Positions 39,301-47,951 of a DNA stretch of 64,000 bases are shown here, piece after piece. Origin of the DNA: Sediminibacillus halophilus. Its GTDB lineage: Bacteria; Bacillota; Bacilli; Bacillales; Amphibacillaceae. Under the pieces are notes generated by a model, which worked only from the letters and a program-made list of their open reading frames with translations, was not told the DNA's origin and did no database searches. The position numbers and the translations under genes were made by a program. The DNA lies in assembly GCF_900103695.1 (NCBI RefSeq), contig NZ_FNHF01000003.1, positions 62,001 through 126,000 of the forward strand, given 5' to 3'. Position 1 is the stretch's first letter. Each line of letters starts with the position of its first letter.

Positions 39301-40071
39301 ATGGCAGATATGATTGATTTAATAATTCAGCAATACATTAATGACCTTAAAATTGTTAAAGGATTTCAAGAATTTAAAGATGAGATTTTAGTAAGAATCA
39401 GTGCAATGGAAAAGTTAAATTATCATAAAGAAAAAATCATTGAAGTATTGTTACGAAGCAAAGAAGAAGCTATTGAGTTCATTGAAGATAGATTAAGGAA
39501 CACAGATATTAATGGGATTGACAAAGTTCCATATGGTGGTTTTTCTTTTTTAACTAAGTTTATCTCTGATGTGGAAAGTTTTAGTTTTTTAGTTAACAGG
39601 TTAATAAATTTTGTAGATAAACGGTTACTTGCTGAATATGATCTAAGAACTATTATCAAACCTTTGTTTTTAAGGGCTGATGGAGAAGGGGAACCTGTAG
39701 GGCCTAGTGTTCTTAAGTATTTTATTAATGAGGATAATGCTAGAGGCGTTTTAAAATTAATGGAATGCTTTACTTTGTCTGAAAAGACGGTTGTAGATTT
39801 CGTCAATGGGCTCAAATATTTGAATGAAAATGGGAAGGGTAAAGAGGCAGAAGGGATTATTTATTCACAAAGATTCCCTGATGGGGGATGGAGTAGAAGT
39901 ATTGGACAAAACTCACCTGAGCTTATGAACCGAATTTCTTTATATTCAGAGGTCCATAAGTTAATTCCTTTTGGGAGACTGAAGTTAGTGGTTGAGAGTT
40001 GTATAGATTTCTTGAAAAAAGATATGGATAAAGATTTAATTGGAGATGAAGAAATCCTTAATCCAAGGTAA
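36334..40071 (+). CDS. Large P-loop (STAND-like) protein, candidate defence NTPase
   Basis: 1245 residues, TTG start with AGGGGTGAG upstream. Residues ~1-20 are hydrophobic (IVLPFIVGLVTNKV), then a helical N-terminal region. A P-loop with the first Gly replaced (DSFRGFGKTE, ~188-197), Walker B IIVDD (~241-245), sensor-like LLLSVQTYS, and a winged-helix-like stretch near residues 400-440 follow. The last ~750 residues are helical and probably a repeat-type sensor. This layout matches STAND/NACHT-like immune NTPases; no effector domain is recognised. Single gene next to the left junction, so a self-contained anti-phage role is an inference. Confidence 0.65.
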   Translation: MFFESIVLPFIVGLVTNKVSESFQQKDLALVVDEIYNKSVDEFNKKYQNAYGGAYDNFLARQKNLELVMKTVLSFKDTSEIEFENILDYSGNPTPEEVVKDFIIIFNENLNNDERLIQYRHMREHHFLTERIMDDIKQIKQIRFKKFVSPEEFFDFEANGNITEAKKLDSDVKRVIDNLKVSDIVLIDSFRGFGKTETLKNVSISKGIGDLFDSIIVMRHGVRNIVDSLQSEFFQEKKYLIIVDDSELCTGEIKELLNFMKSVGVFSKLLLSVQTYSNEKIKSLIIKAGLFNSMVQVSLNNWEREDYIDLLRVAAQVPEYMDEDIIVAKYPSPTLIKWIGEKKLSSDKNKIEVLFREHKELLENDTYGILNNYISREDCNRLLFSLCCAVPFDLSDEQCNLINKSIQRNYDIKMIVRLMQKGGIIRKVGYKYRFYPDIKGDIFLAYSLNDLYDVNILDYWIRHDQNRVLENINEAGLVSKMDIQDILKSLIDEWSLSEAYYEQCKNLEIASYIVRFSPESVTNLIYCYLDSVKNANGGDYFRLTTDDFGPVLLKLWRYNNDIETILNFLCELENIQIDGTYDNYKVKGITRDLFSPVTNSPRKIIESLTILQKWISNDKNAALTIFKYAASEILKGGHEVTKPIINGIQFGVSVVQVSDEVVRMREKCIEIIEYLVNSRLENNIVKIIESICHEIGAMSFGKSEPEEKSLKEVIEQERKKLVELLGNKLLESKDISVNIIIERILIYWWAGQYSGCEFAESYLLQFKRDGKYLFAKYYVDVDYRVFSFEEIAKLAPSKERWDWFVDEVMQNTNDRRDDSRRIAEVLHSEIKSVKALNNFLIYESEIISNFELAWSSPNIIERWFEYNNNLFIEFIKSMHYSGVAGFLKASIFNSVITHSNQKEEMISSFLVPEANLTNDEIFILLNIAQDNSLSNEYVVTMINSIIDIYNFEYAGGIIHRLYFIFKNRERSYLINILLKIIQKYPFNDSMADMIDLIIQQYINDLKIVKGFQEFKDEILVRISAMEKLNYHKEKIIEVLLRSKEEAIEFIEDRLRNTDINGIDKVPYGGFSFLTKFISDVESFSFLVNRLINFVDKRLLAEYDLRTIIKPLFLRADGEGEPVGPSVLKYFINEDNARGVLKLMECFTLSEKTVVDFVNGLKYLNENGKGKEAEGIIYSQRFPDGGWSRSIGQNSPELMNRISLYSEVHKLIPFGRLKLVVESCIDFLKKDMDKDLIGDEEILNPR

Positions 40072-40081
40072 GGGTATATCA

Positions 40082-40191
40082 AGAATGCAGATTAGTACCC
40101 TTTAAATTTGACTTTGATAAACTTGATTTTAAAATTAATAGTCATCATTACAAAGGTAAGTATGAGAACTTATTTAGCAGAGTATTACATA
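40082..40191 (+). other. AT-rich spacer with possible gene remnant
   Basis: The plus frame through about 40105-40206 (KFDFDKLDFKINSHHYKGKYENLF...) reads like a protein fragment but has no start codon or ribosome site. Possibly the tail of a decayed gene. Confidence 0.25.
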
Positions 40192-40219
40192 AAACCGTAT
40201 CATAAAAAGATACGGTTTT
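40190..40219 (+). terminator. Terminator and/or internal att-like site
   Basis: Arms AAAACCGTATC and GATACGGTTTT with a seven-base loop and a TTTTTATTT tail make a good terminator. The left arm plus loop (40192-40209) also matches the attR core in 15 of 18 bases and contains TATCATAA, the centre of staphylococcal SCC att sites. Confidence 0.7.
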
Positions 40220-40309
40220 TATTTGTGATAAGTATAACTTTTTTATTCTATGTAGATGTTTATGCTATAATTTGTTATTAGGGAAAGTATAAAGAGGAGT
40301 AAAAACAAC

Positions 40310-41389
40310 ATGGCTGTACGTTTTATAGGAAATAAGCAAAAATTGTTAGATTTTATTTTGCAAAAAGTGATTGAAGAAACAAATCTAACAAGTGGACTGT
40401 TTGTAGATTTATTTACGGGAACGACATCAGTTGCGATTGGTGCAAAAAAACTTGGATTCGATGTTATAACTAATGATAAACTAATTAGTTCTTTTATATA
40501 TTCTAAAGCTGGTTTATTAGTGAATGAGGAGCCCCGATTTGAGAACTTATTACCAAATATAGATGTTAATACGGATTCTTTATTTGAGCAACCTTACGAT
40601 TTAGTATTACAGTATTTAAATAATCTACCAGAAATAGAGGGATTATTCTATAAAGAATATGCACCAGGAGGTTCAGCTAAATACTTGAGTGAACCGAGGC
40701 AATATTTTACTGATAATAATGCAAAAAAAATAGATGCAATTAGAATAAAGATTAATTATTGGTATAAGAAAAAGCTTATAGATGATATTGAAAGGTCTCT
40801 ATTAATCTCAAGTTTAATCTTAGCGACTAATAAAGTTGCTAATATATCAGGTACCTACGGAGCATACCTTAAGTCTTGGTATAATAGAGCTCTAGAGAAA
40901 ATTGAACTTGAAAGGTACCCATTGTTCTTTTCTAATGGGAACTATAGCGTGTTTAATGAAGATGCCAATAATCTAGTAAAAAAATTAAAAACTGCAGATA
41001 TAGTCTATATAGACCCTCCCTATACCAAGAGACAATATAATGCTTATTATCATATCCCTGAAACTCTTGCAATTGGTGATAATCCCAAAGTTTGGGGTAA
41101 AACAGGGCAAAGGCCGAGACAAGGTGATGAAACTTCTGCCTATTGTTATAAAAGAGAAGCTCGAAATGCACTACATGAATTGGTGAATAATATTAAAGCA
41201 AGACATATCTTTTTAAGTTATAGTACAGATGGTCATATCTCTCATAATGAAATATTAGATATCTTATCGACCAAAGGAGAACCAAAATACTGGGGAGTAG
41301 ATTATAAAAGATTTAGAAGTAATAACCCGGAGGGTGGAAAAATAGAGGGTCTAAAAGAGATGCTTTATTATGTTGAGGTTATAGATTAA
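40310..41389 (+). CDS. D12-class N6-adenine DNA methyltransferase
   Basis: 359 residues. SAM motifs FIGNKQKLL (residue ~5), FVDLFTGTTSVA (motif I) and the catalytic VYIDPPYTKRQY (motif IV). It methylates adenine N6 in a short DNA site, unknown here. Preceded by a likely -10 (TATAAT 40266-40271) and AAAGAGGAG. Only 22 bases before the next methylase, so co-transcribed. Confidence 0.9.
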   Translation: MAVRFIGNKQKLLDFILQKVIEETNLTSGLFVDLFTGTTSVAIGAKKLGFDVITNDKLISSFIYSKAGLLVNEEPRFENLLPNIDVNTDSLFEQPYDLVLQYLNNLPEIEGLFYKEYAPGGSAKYLSEPRQYFTDNNAKKIDAIRIKINYWYKKKLIDDIERSLLISSLILATNKVANISGTYGAYLKSWYNRALEKIELERYPLFFSNGNYSVFNEDANNLVKKLKTADIVYIDPPYTKRQYNAYYHIPETLAIGDNPKVWGKTGQRPRQGDETSAYCYKREARNALHELVNNIKARHIFLSYSTDGHISHNEILDILSTKGEPKYWGVDYKRFRSNNPEGGKIEGLKEMLYYVEVID

Positions 41390-41411
41390 TAACTAGTAGA
41401 GGGGATTACTA

Positions 41412-44237
41412 ATGAGTATTAAAACGACGAAGTCTAGGGACGTTACACATGAAACGTCCTCTTTTAGATTAAACTATAAAGATTTTAAGAAAAGAATTTT
41501 TGCTCTAAGCAGTTTATTGTTTAATCAAAGAAAAAAATTATATCCAAAAAGAGACACAAGTATTATATATGAAGAAACAATTTCAATACTAACTGATTTA
41601 TTGTTTATATTATTAGCAAATCAAAGAAATTTAATAGAACTATCCGAAGATACAGATATAACATTAAATTTAAAAATGGAAGTTTCAAACTTACGAGATC
41701 ACGATATTACTAATGAGAAATGGGATGAAGAACTACATTCACTTATAAGAGAACTTTATAAAATAATGAAAGAAACAAGATTAAATACAGATATATTGAG
41801 TATCTTAGTAGAAGATTCATGGGAAAAAAGCAAACTAACAGTTTTAGCAAATAAAAACGGCTCTTCTAACAATAGAAGGGAAAAAGGTTCTTATTATACT
41901 AAAGACGAATTAATTGATGTTATAGTTAAAAATACAATTGACCCTTTATGTTCTAATAAATCTATTAAAGAGATTTTAAACTTAAAAATTATAGATCCAG
42001 CTGTGGGGTCTGGCTCCTTCATACTGTCTGCTCTAAAAAGAATATTATTTCATATTAAAAACCTTACTAAAGAAGACATAGATATTAATTCTTACAAAAA
42101 AGAAATAATAAAGAATTGTTTATATGGAGTAGATATTAACCCAAACGCTTTAAAATCAGCGATTTACTCTTTGTGGATAGAAGTAGGTGAGAATCAATTT
42201 CCAATAAGTACTATAAAAAGAAACTTTGTAGAAGGAGATTCATTATTAGCTAGGGAATGGAATCTGAAGAAAAATAATTATGATGAAGAAAATTTAATAT
42301 TATTAAATAACTATTTGGTAGGTAAATTGTTAAATGGAGATAAAGTTAAGGATTGGGAAGAAGAATATGAAGAACTTTTCGTAAAGAAAGGGAACGGTAA
42401 ACTCTTAAATGATGATTTAATAGAAAAGGGAAGAAATAGTAAAACTTTCATATGGCAAGTTTCATTTAAAAATGTATATAAAAACTCTAATGGTTTTGAT
42501 GGGGTAATAGGTAACCCACCATGGAATAAAGTAAAAGCTCATCTCAAGGAATTTTTTATACATTATGATTTAACAATAAAAGGTATGCAGGGAAAAGCAT
42601 TAAAAAAATACGTTGAAGAAGAGTTTCTTTCTCAGGAATATTATAAAAAGTTATGGAATGATCATAAGAAGAATGTTAGTAGTTACTCAAAAGCTGTGAA
42701 TAATTCTCCACAATTTCAACATCAGGCATATGTTATTAATGGAAGAAGGCAAGGTGGAGATAGAGATTTATACAAATATTTCCTAGAACTTGCTTATAAT
42801 CTTACATGTGAAAATGGCTATGTAGGTTTTATTATTCCAGCCGCATTCACACATTCTGAGGGAACCACTGGTATGCGTGAATTGTTATTTAATCAAAACA
42901 ATATTCAATTGCTATTCACTGTTGAAAACAGAGATAATATATTTCCTATAGATAGTAGGTTTAAATATGCTTTATTAATATTTAAAAAGACTAAAACTGG
43001 TGAAGCTGACATTAAGTGCAGATTTATGTTGAGGTCATTGGAGGAAGTCAATAATAGTTTAAAAAATAATGAGCTATTAAAAATCCCTAGCGATTTAATC
43101 AATCTATTAAGTCCAAATTATAAAACGTTACCTGATATAAAATCACAATACGAAGTAGAGTTACTAAAAAAAATTTACAAGGTACATCCGCTTATTAATT
43201 CTACGAGAGGTTGGAAAATTCAATTTAATAGAGAATTAGATATGACCAATGATAGCAATCTATTTGTTCATAAAGAAGTGATTAATAAAGAACATAAAGA
43301 TTACTATCCATTATATGAAGGTCGTATGATAAACCAATTTGATTTTGCAGCTAAAGAGTATATATCTGGAGAAGGTAGGCAAGCTAAATGGGGCGATTTA
43401 AGTTGGGAAGCTAAAAAGATTCTACCACACTTTTATGTTCAAAAAATTGAAGTTGAAAAGAAAAATATAGAAGCTAACAAAGCTAGACCAGGTTATTGTG
43501 ACATAGCAGGCCAAACAAATGAAAGAGCAGTTCAAACTGCATTAATTCCCAGACATACTGTAGCTGGAAATAAGGTACCGACAGTTAGAATAACACCCAA
43601 TGATGTAGCCCACAACTTATTATGGATTGCTTTAACGAATTCATTTGTGTTTGATTGGCTAATGAGACTTAGAATGTCAACTACAATAAACTTTTTCCAT
43701 TGGAATCAATTGCCGTTACCTTTAATAGATGTATTTTCAAATTGTGGGAAGAAATTGGTAGTAAACTCAGCTAAGTTATCATTACTCTCACCATATATGG
43801 ATAAAGAAAGAGAAGAATTGATTCACTTTTATAATGGAGAGGTCAATAGTGATGAAGTTAAACCAGTTATTTATTCTAATGAGCGACAAGAGATAAGAGC
43901 AGAAATAGATGCATTGGTGGCAAATGTTTTTGGGTTAAACTTACCTGATATAGCATTTGTTCTATATCAATTTCCGTTGTTAGATAGAAAACAACCTGGA
44001 CTTCCTGGAGATAAATGTTTAAATAATAGAGGTGAAGGTTCATATATCACTCGAGATCTAGTGTTGTATCATTATTTGAGTATTAATAATCAACCAACAT
44101 CACAAGATATTATTGAAGTTTATAATCAGTGTAATATTAATATTAAAGAAATAACAGGAGACATAAGAAGAATTGATAAACGAGTCAATGAAGCAAAAGA
44201 GTTAAATGCAATTGCATATGTTCCGGGAAGGAAATGA
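41412..44237 (+). CDS. Eco57I-type N6-adenine methyltransferase (type IIG-like)
   Basis: 941 residues. Helical N-terminal region (~1-150), motif I IIDPAVGSGSF (~193-203), motif IV GVIGNPPWNKV (~364-374), and a C-terminal target-recognition part with the TaqI-like RHTVAGNKVPTVRITPND segment. No obvious PD-(D/E)xK nuclease at the N-terminus, so probably a methylase only, or a BREX PglX-like enzyme. Lacking BREX neighbours, it most likely works with the D12 methylase and the McrBC-type genes downstream. Confidence 0.85.
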   Translation: MSIKTTKSRDVTHETSSFRLNYKDFKKRIFALSSLLFNQRKKLYPKRDTSIIYEETISILTDLLFILLANQRNLIELSEDTDITLNLKMEVSNLRDHDITNEKWDEELHSLIRELYKIMKETRLNTDILSILVEDSWEKSKLTVLANKNGSSNNRREKGSYYTKDELIDVIVKNTIDPLCSNKSIKEILNLKIIDPAVGSGSFILSALKRILFHIKNLTKEDIDINSYKKEIIKNCLYGVDINPNALKSAIYSLWIEVGENQFPISTIKRNFVEGDSLLAREWNLKKNNYDEENLILLNNYLVGKLLNGDKVKDWEEEYEELFVKKGNGKLLNDDLIEKGRNSKTFIWQVSFKNVYKNSNGFDGVIGNPPWNKVKAHLKEFFIHYDLTIKGMQGKALKKYVEEEFLSQEYYKKLWNDHKKNVSSYSKAVNNSPQFQHQAYVINGRRQGGDRDLYKYFLELAYNLTCENGYVGFIIPAAFTHSEGTTGMRELLFNQNNIQLLFTVENRDNIFPIDSRFKYALLIFKKTKTGEADIKCRFMLRSLEEVNNSLKNNELLKIPSDLINLLSPNYKTLPDIKSQYEVELLKKIYKVHPLINSTRGWKIQFNRELDMTNDSNLFVHKEVINKEHKDYYPLYEGRMINQFDFAAKEYISGEGRQAKWGDLSWEAKKILPHFYVQKIEVEKKNIEANKARPGYCDIAGQTNERAVQTALIPRHTVAGNKVPTVRITPNDVAHNLLWIALTNSFVFDWLMRLRMSTTINFFHWNQLPLPLIDVFSNCGKKLVVNSAKLSLLSPYMDKEREELIHFYNGEVNSDEVKPVIYSNERQEIRAEIDALVANVFGLNLPDIAFVLYQFPLLDRKQPGLPGDKCLNNRGEGSYITRDLVLYHYLSINNQPTSQDIIEVYNQCNINIKEITGDIRRIDKRVNEAKELNAIAYVPGRK

Positions 44238-44277
44238 ATAAGCATAATGATGTTAATCATTATGCTTATTTTTTTTC
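44236..44277. terminator. Bidirectional terminator between methylase and regulator genes
   Basis: Near-perfect stem ATAAGCATAATGAT / AATCATTATGCTTAT followed by eight T. Sits between convergent genes. Confidence 0.9.
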
Positions 44278-44681
44278 CTGTCATTAAGTATATCAAGTAA
44301 TATTTCTTCAATGTATTCTCGTGTTAAATTATATTTAATGTTTTCAGACTCTTTACTAAGATTAGTGTTATAATTACTTTTAATAACTAAACCATGGTTA
44401 GAATTTTCAAGTCTCATATCATTATTTTTTAATTTTGATTTGTTTGAATACTGATTTCTAAATGTGTCAAATTCATCATCTTCAATATAAACTATTAAAT
44501 CGCCGGGCTCACATTTTAAAACCTTACATAAAGAATTTATGTGATCAATATCGATTCTTTTTATTTGTTCATGATAAATAGCTGATATTGTCGCAGGTCT
44601 AATTCCTGTTTTTTGTGCTAATTCTTTTTGGCTCATTTTATGAATTCCTAATAACTCGGATAATCTTAGTTTGACAGTCAT
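44253..44681 (-). CDS. XRE-family controller-type regulator
   Basis: 142 residues. N-terminal helix-turn-helix (MSQKELAQKTGIRPATISAIYH, ~15-37) of Cro/C1 type, followed by a charged C-terminal tail of unknown fold. It is embedded in a restriction cluster and divergent from the McrBC genes, so a controller role (timing restriction after methylation) is likely. Two identical operator-like direct repeats lie in the divergent promoter. Confidence 0.85.
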   Translation of the reverse strand: MTVKLRLSELLGIHKMSQKELAQKTGIRPATISAIYHEQIKRIDIDHINSLCKVLKCEPGDLIVYIEDDEFDTFRNQYSNKSKLKNNDMRLENSNHGLVIKSNYNTNLSKESENIKYNLTREYIEEILLDILNDRKKNKHND

Positions 44682-44710
44682 GGTATCTAACCTTTCTAAA
44701 AGGATATTGA

Positions 44711-44740
44711 TATTTTATCAATTAATTACGTTAAACGCAA
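44711..44740 (-). promoter_or_regulatory. Promoter of XRE regulator with operator in spacer
   Basis: On the minus strand TTGCGT, 17 bases, TAAAAT. The spacer contains the inverse of TAATTACGTTAAA (44723-44735). Confidence 0.6.
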
Positions 44741-44758
44741 AAAAAAAACACTTTTGTA

Positions 44759-44787
44759 TTGAATAATTACGTTAAAAGTAATATAAT
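44759..44787 (+). promoter_or_regulatory. Promoter of McrBC-type genes with operator in spacer
   Basis: TTGAAT (44759-44764), 17 bases, TATAAT (44782-44787). The spacer holds the second copy of TAATTACGTTAAA (44764-44776), 41 bases from the first. Confidence 0.65.
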
Positions 44788-44850
44788 AACACCTGGACAT
44801 ACATCAATGTTAATACTTACTAAAAATGCTATATAAAGGATGATTAAGGA

Positions 44851-45396
44851 ATGAGCCAAAATCAGGTTTCTGTAAAAAGAATAGTGTTCAAAGAATTACT
44901 TGCAGGCGACAGGAGAAAATTTGAAGCTAGGTCAAATGATACAGCTTCTGGTGGAGGAGCAAGAGATTTACGTTTTAGTCCTTATTCTCAATTTAAAACT
45001 GCTTTTGAAGAAATGTTCCCACATATCGATGATAAAGGAATTGCCTCTGGTAAATTTCACTGGTATGAAGCCGGGCGGGAGGTATCTAAGGATGCATTTT
45101 TTCATCCTCCAACAAGTGCGCGAGGGAATGAGGGAAGAATAGCTAATATTGACAAATTTCTACCGACTGATAAAATCCCTAATGAAGAAGAAGGAACGGT
45201 ATTTATATTATTTATTCAAGACAGTGAAGGAAAAGTATGGCCTAGCTTCGCGACAGAAAATGCATTATTGAATGAATGGCATGAAGATGTAAGTAATATG
45301 ATTCTGAGCTGCCATAATTCTAAAAAGCGATCAAATATGGCCACCTCCGGATTTGTAGATTTTGAGTTAGGGAGTGAATTTTGCAACCATGGATAG
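44851..45396 (+). CDS. Small accessory protein of McrBC-type restriction module
   Basis: 181 residues, no family recognised with certainty. It contains a Gly-rich loop (TASGGGARDLRFSPY) and is mixed alpha/beta with no membrane segment. It is the first gene under the restriction promoter and overlaps the McrB gene. BsuMI-type systems also carry an extra small gene beside McrB/McrC-like subunits, so a role in DNA recognition (a modified-base or site reader missing from this McrB) is plausible but unproven. Confidence 0.65.
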   Translation: MSQNQVSVKRIVFKELLAGDRRKFEARSNDTASGGGARDLRFSPYSQFKTAFEEMFPHIDDKGIASGKFHWYEAGREVSKDAFFHPPTSARGNEGRIANIDKFLPTDKIPNEEEGTVFILFIQDSEGKVWPSFATENALLNEWHEDVSNMILSCHNSKKRSNMATSGFVDFELGSEFCNHG

Positions 45397-46531
45397 TTAC
45401 TCAAATGAAGCAATAGAAATTTTAAGTTTGTTAAAAAGAAGAAAGAATGTATTACTTTCTGGACCACCAGGTTGTGGCAAATCTAGACTCTTGAATGAAG
45501 TAGGTCACGCATTTATGGATACGCCTGTCACTAGTGTATCGGCACCTTCACCAGTTTTAGTGCCAGATTCACCAGTGGCTATACCTCGTGAGGTTGAAAC
45601 TGAACATGAGGAATTTCAGAATGTCTGGCCAGCTGAAGGTAGAGATCAGAGAAAGGTATTTAAAACAGTATTCCATCAACAAACTAAACATCGTGAATTT
45701 GTATCAGGACTCTCTCCGTTAACAAATGGAGAGAGTGGATTTCGAGTAGTTAGTGGAACCCTATACAGAGCAAGTGAGCATGCAAAATTACAAGGAGGAG
45801 CGTCACTGCTAGTAATTGATGAAATTAATCGAGGACCTGCCGTTCAAGTATTTGGAGGGAGTATTGCTGGTATTGAGCCTGAGAAGAGGTTAAATGAAGA
45901 TAACACTGATACCCTTAATACCCAGTACTTTGAGTTACTTGATCCTGAGACGGGAGATATTATAGAATATGCTCTTCCGCAGCATCTATATATATTAGCT
46001 GCAATGAATCAAGCAGATACATCTGTTGAACCTCTAGATGTCGCTTTCTTAAGAAGGTGGGCGCCATATAGGTTAAAACCTGATTACGGAGTTCTTAGGG
46101 AATACTTTTCATTAGAAGAAAATGATGATGATTTGCCATCAACACCAGAAAATGCATTATCGGTTTATGAAGCAGCAATTAGAGCACTAAATGCGATAAA
46201 TAAGCGGATTCGTTTAGGTAAGGGGAAAGAATTTCAATTAGGTCATGGAGTTTTTCTTACTAATGAAAAAGAACCCAGTTTGGAATTAGATGAAGCACTT
46301 GAAGATGTTACTGAACTGTGGGGATATGTCCAAGAACATATAGAAGAAGTTTTCTTTGGAGATATATATGGAATGGCTACAGTACTAAATGTAACTAGTG
46401 GTATAAGATCCCATCCTCTTAAATTACAGGAAATTACGTTTGGCGGAGAACCTAGATTAGACTTACAAGGGTTAGATGAAGTAGATAACCATAATATTTA
46501 CAAGTTGTTAAAAGCGGTTTCAGAAGGTTAG
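45389..46531 (+). CDS. McrB-like AAA+ GTPase/ATPase
   Basis: 380 residues. Walker A SGPPGCGKSRLL (~24-35), Walker B LLVIDEINRG, and the McrB signature Met-Asn in AAMNQADTSVEPLDVAFLRRW. It lacks the long N-terminal DNA-binding domain of E. coli McrB; the separate 181-aa protein could supply it. GGGAGTGA lies 11 bases before ATG 45389; an in-frame GTG at 45374 is the alternative. Motor subunit of the restriction complex with the downstream McrC. Confidence 0.88.
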   Translation: MDSYSNEAIEILSLLKRRKNVLLSGPPGCGKSRLLNEVGHAFMDTPVTSVSAPSPVLVPDSPVAIPREVETEHEEFQNVWPAEGRDQRKVFKTVFHQQTKHREFVSGLSPLTNGESGFRVVSGTLYRASEHAKLQGGASLLVIDEINRGPAVQVFGGSIAGIEPEKRLNEDNTDTLNTQYFELLDPETGDIIEYALPQHLYILAAMNQADTSVEPLDVAFLRRWAPYRLKPDYGVLREYFSLEENDDDLPSTPENALSVYEAAIRALNAINKRIRLGKGKEFQLGHGVFLTNEKEPSLELDEALEDVTELWGYVQEHIEEVFFGDIYGMATVLNVTSGIRSHPLKLQEITFGGEPRLDLQGLDEVDNHNIYKLLKAVSEG

Positions 46532-46537
46532 ATTATT

Positions 46538-47833
46538 GTGAAAAGAATATCTGTAATAGAATATGGCGCTCCGAAACCAGTAATTGAACAAATGATGCAG
46601 GACACAGATTTATCTCGGGAAGATTTAATACAGAGGATTAATAAAGCAGGAGATCGGGTTAAAAACATACTAGGTTATTCAAAAAACCCTATTAATATAA
46701 GTGATGATAAAATAAGAGTTACTGATTTTGCAGGTATTTTAAGAATTGGCCCATCAATTGAAATTGAAGTAGCTCCTAAGTTTTTAGGCTTAGATTCGAT
46801 AAATCAGCGTTGGAGAGAAGACTTTTTTTATTTAGCTACCTTATCGTCAAGCGGGAAGTTATTGAATTCAGATAAAATATTGTCTAAACCAGGAGAAAAA
46901 GGAGACTTGCATAATCTAATTGCAAGGGCATTTGTGGAAATGTATTGGGATAATCATAGGCGTTCTTTAAGAACATATAGTAGAAGAACTTTTAAAGATT
47001 TTTCAATTGATGGAGATGTGGATCCTGAATCTTTACTTTTTCCTGATGGAGAAGGATTTAAACAAGAAGGTTTGTTCTTTGACCATATGAACCAATATAA
47101 CTCAGTTATAATTAATGCTGCTAAGCAGTTATTGCCAAATCTAAGGGAACCAAATTTAATTGCACAGTTACAAAGGGTAATCCAGTTACTTGCACCGCAA
47201 AAAAACATTAATAATGTTAGGCGAATCAAATTACCTAATAGATTATCTAGATGGCAACAGTTGTATAATCTATCATTAGATATTTTAAAAGGGTATGGGC
47301 TTGTTTATCATTCAAAGGATTCAATTGCACCAGGTTATGTACTTAATACTTGGAAGGTATGGGAAGATTTTTTAAGTATAGCAATTAGTAGCGGGTTTGG
47401 CATGGAAAATGTAAAGCAACAAAATGCATTTGTGTTAGGAAAACGACAGCGACTCTTGGGGAATCCTGAAAATGTAAATGTAATCCCTGATCTATTAATT
47501 TCCAACAATGGGTCAGAAGATTTTGTATTTGATGCAAAATACAAAGGGCATGTAGAGAAAACAGCAAAAAGGATAGTGGAACAAGATATTTATGAATCTT
47601 TAGCATTTCTACATGCTACGGATCTTAGAGTAGCTCTTTTAGCGTACCCTGCAGAACCAAAAGAAGGCTACTCTTTAGGTGATATCAACATGTTTGAAAA
47701 AATTGAAGTTGGAAATAAGATAATCTTAGGCCTTGAAGTTGAATCAAAAACAATCTCTTCTAAACATGGATTTTTGAATTTCTCCAATAACCTATTTAAT
47801 AATTGCATTGCAGTAATATCAAATTATACGTAG
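46538..47833 (+). CDS. McrC-like PD-(D/E)xK endonuclease subunit
   Basis: 431 residues, GTG start, 6 bases after mcrB. N-terminal McrC domain (~1-200). The nuclease core shows VIPDLLISN followed by FVFDAKYKGH, the PD...D-x-K motif, near residues 315-345. Similar to LlaJI/BsuMI restriction subunits (YdjA-like). It would cleave DNA when activated by McrB. Confidence 0.87.
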   Translation: MKRISVIEYGAPKPVIEQMMQDTDLSREDLIQRINKAGDRVKNILGYSKNPINISDDKIRVTDFAGILRIGPSIEIEVAPKFLGLDSINQRWREDFFYLATLSSSGKLLNSDKILSKPGEKGDLHNLIARAFVEMYWDNHRRSLRTYSRRTFKDFSIDGDVDPESLLFPDGEGFKQEGLFFDHMNQYNSVIINAAKQLLPNLREPNLIAQLQRVIQLLAPQKNINNVRRIKLPNRLSRWQQLYNLSLDILKGYGLVYHSKDSIAPGYVLNTWKVWEDFLSIAISSGFGMENVKQQNAFVLGKRQRLLGNPENVNVIPDLLISNNGSEDFVFDAKYKGHVEKTAKRIVEQDIYESLAFLHATDLRVALLAYPAEPKEGYSLGDINMFEKIEVGNKIILGLEVESKTISSKHGFLNFSNNLFNNCIAVISNYT

Positions 47834-47892
47834 ATATTAAATAGGTGAAAAATCAAATATATATTATATATTTGAATAATTGTTAACTAATA

Positions 47893-47934
47893 CCCCATCA
47901 TGTCCATTTTAATGGCATATGGGGATTTTTATAT
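47893..47934 (+). terminator. Terminator after mcrC-like gene
   Basis: CCCCAT / ATGGGG outer stem with an inner ATG-CCATT / AATGG-CAT extension, followed by TTTTTA. Confidence 0.7.
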
Positions 47935-47951
47935 TTAGAGGAGGAAATATA

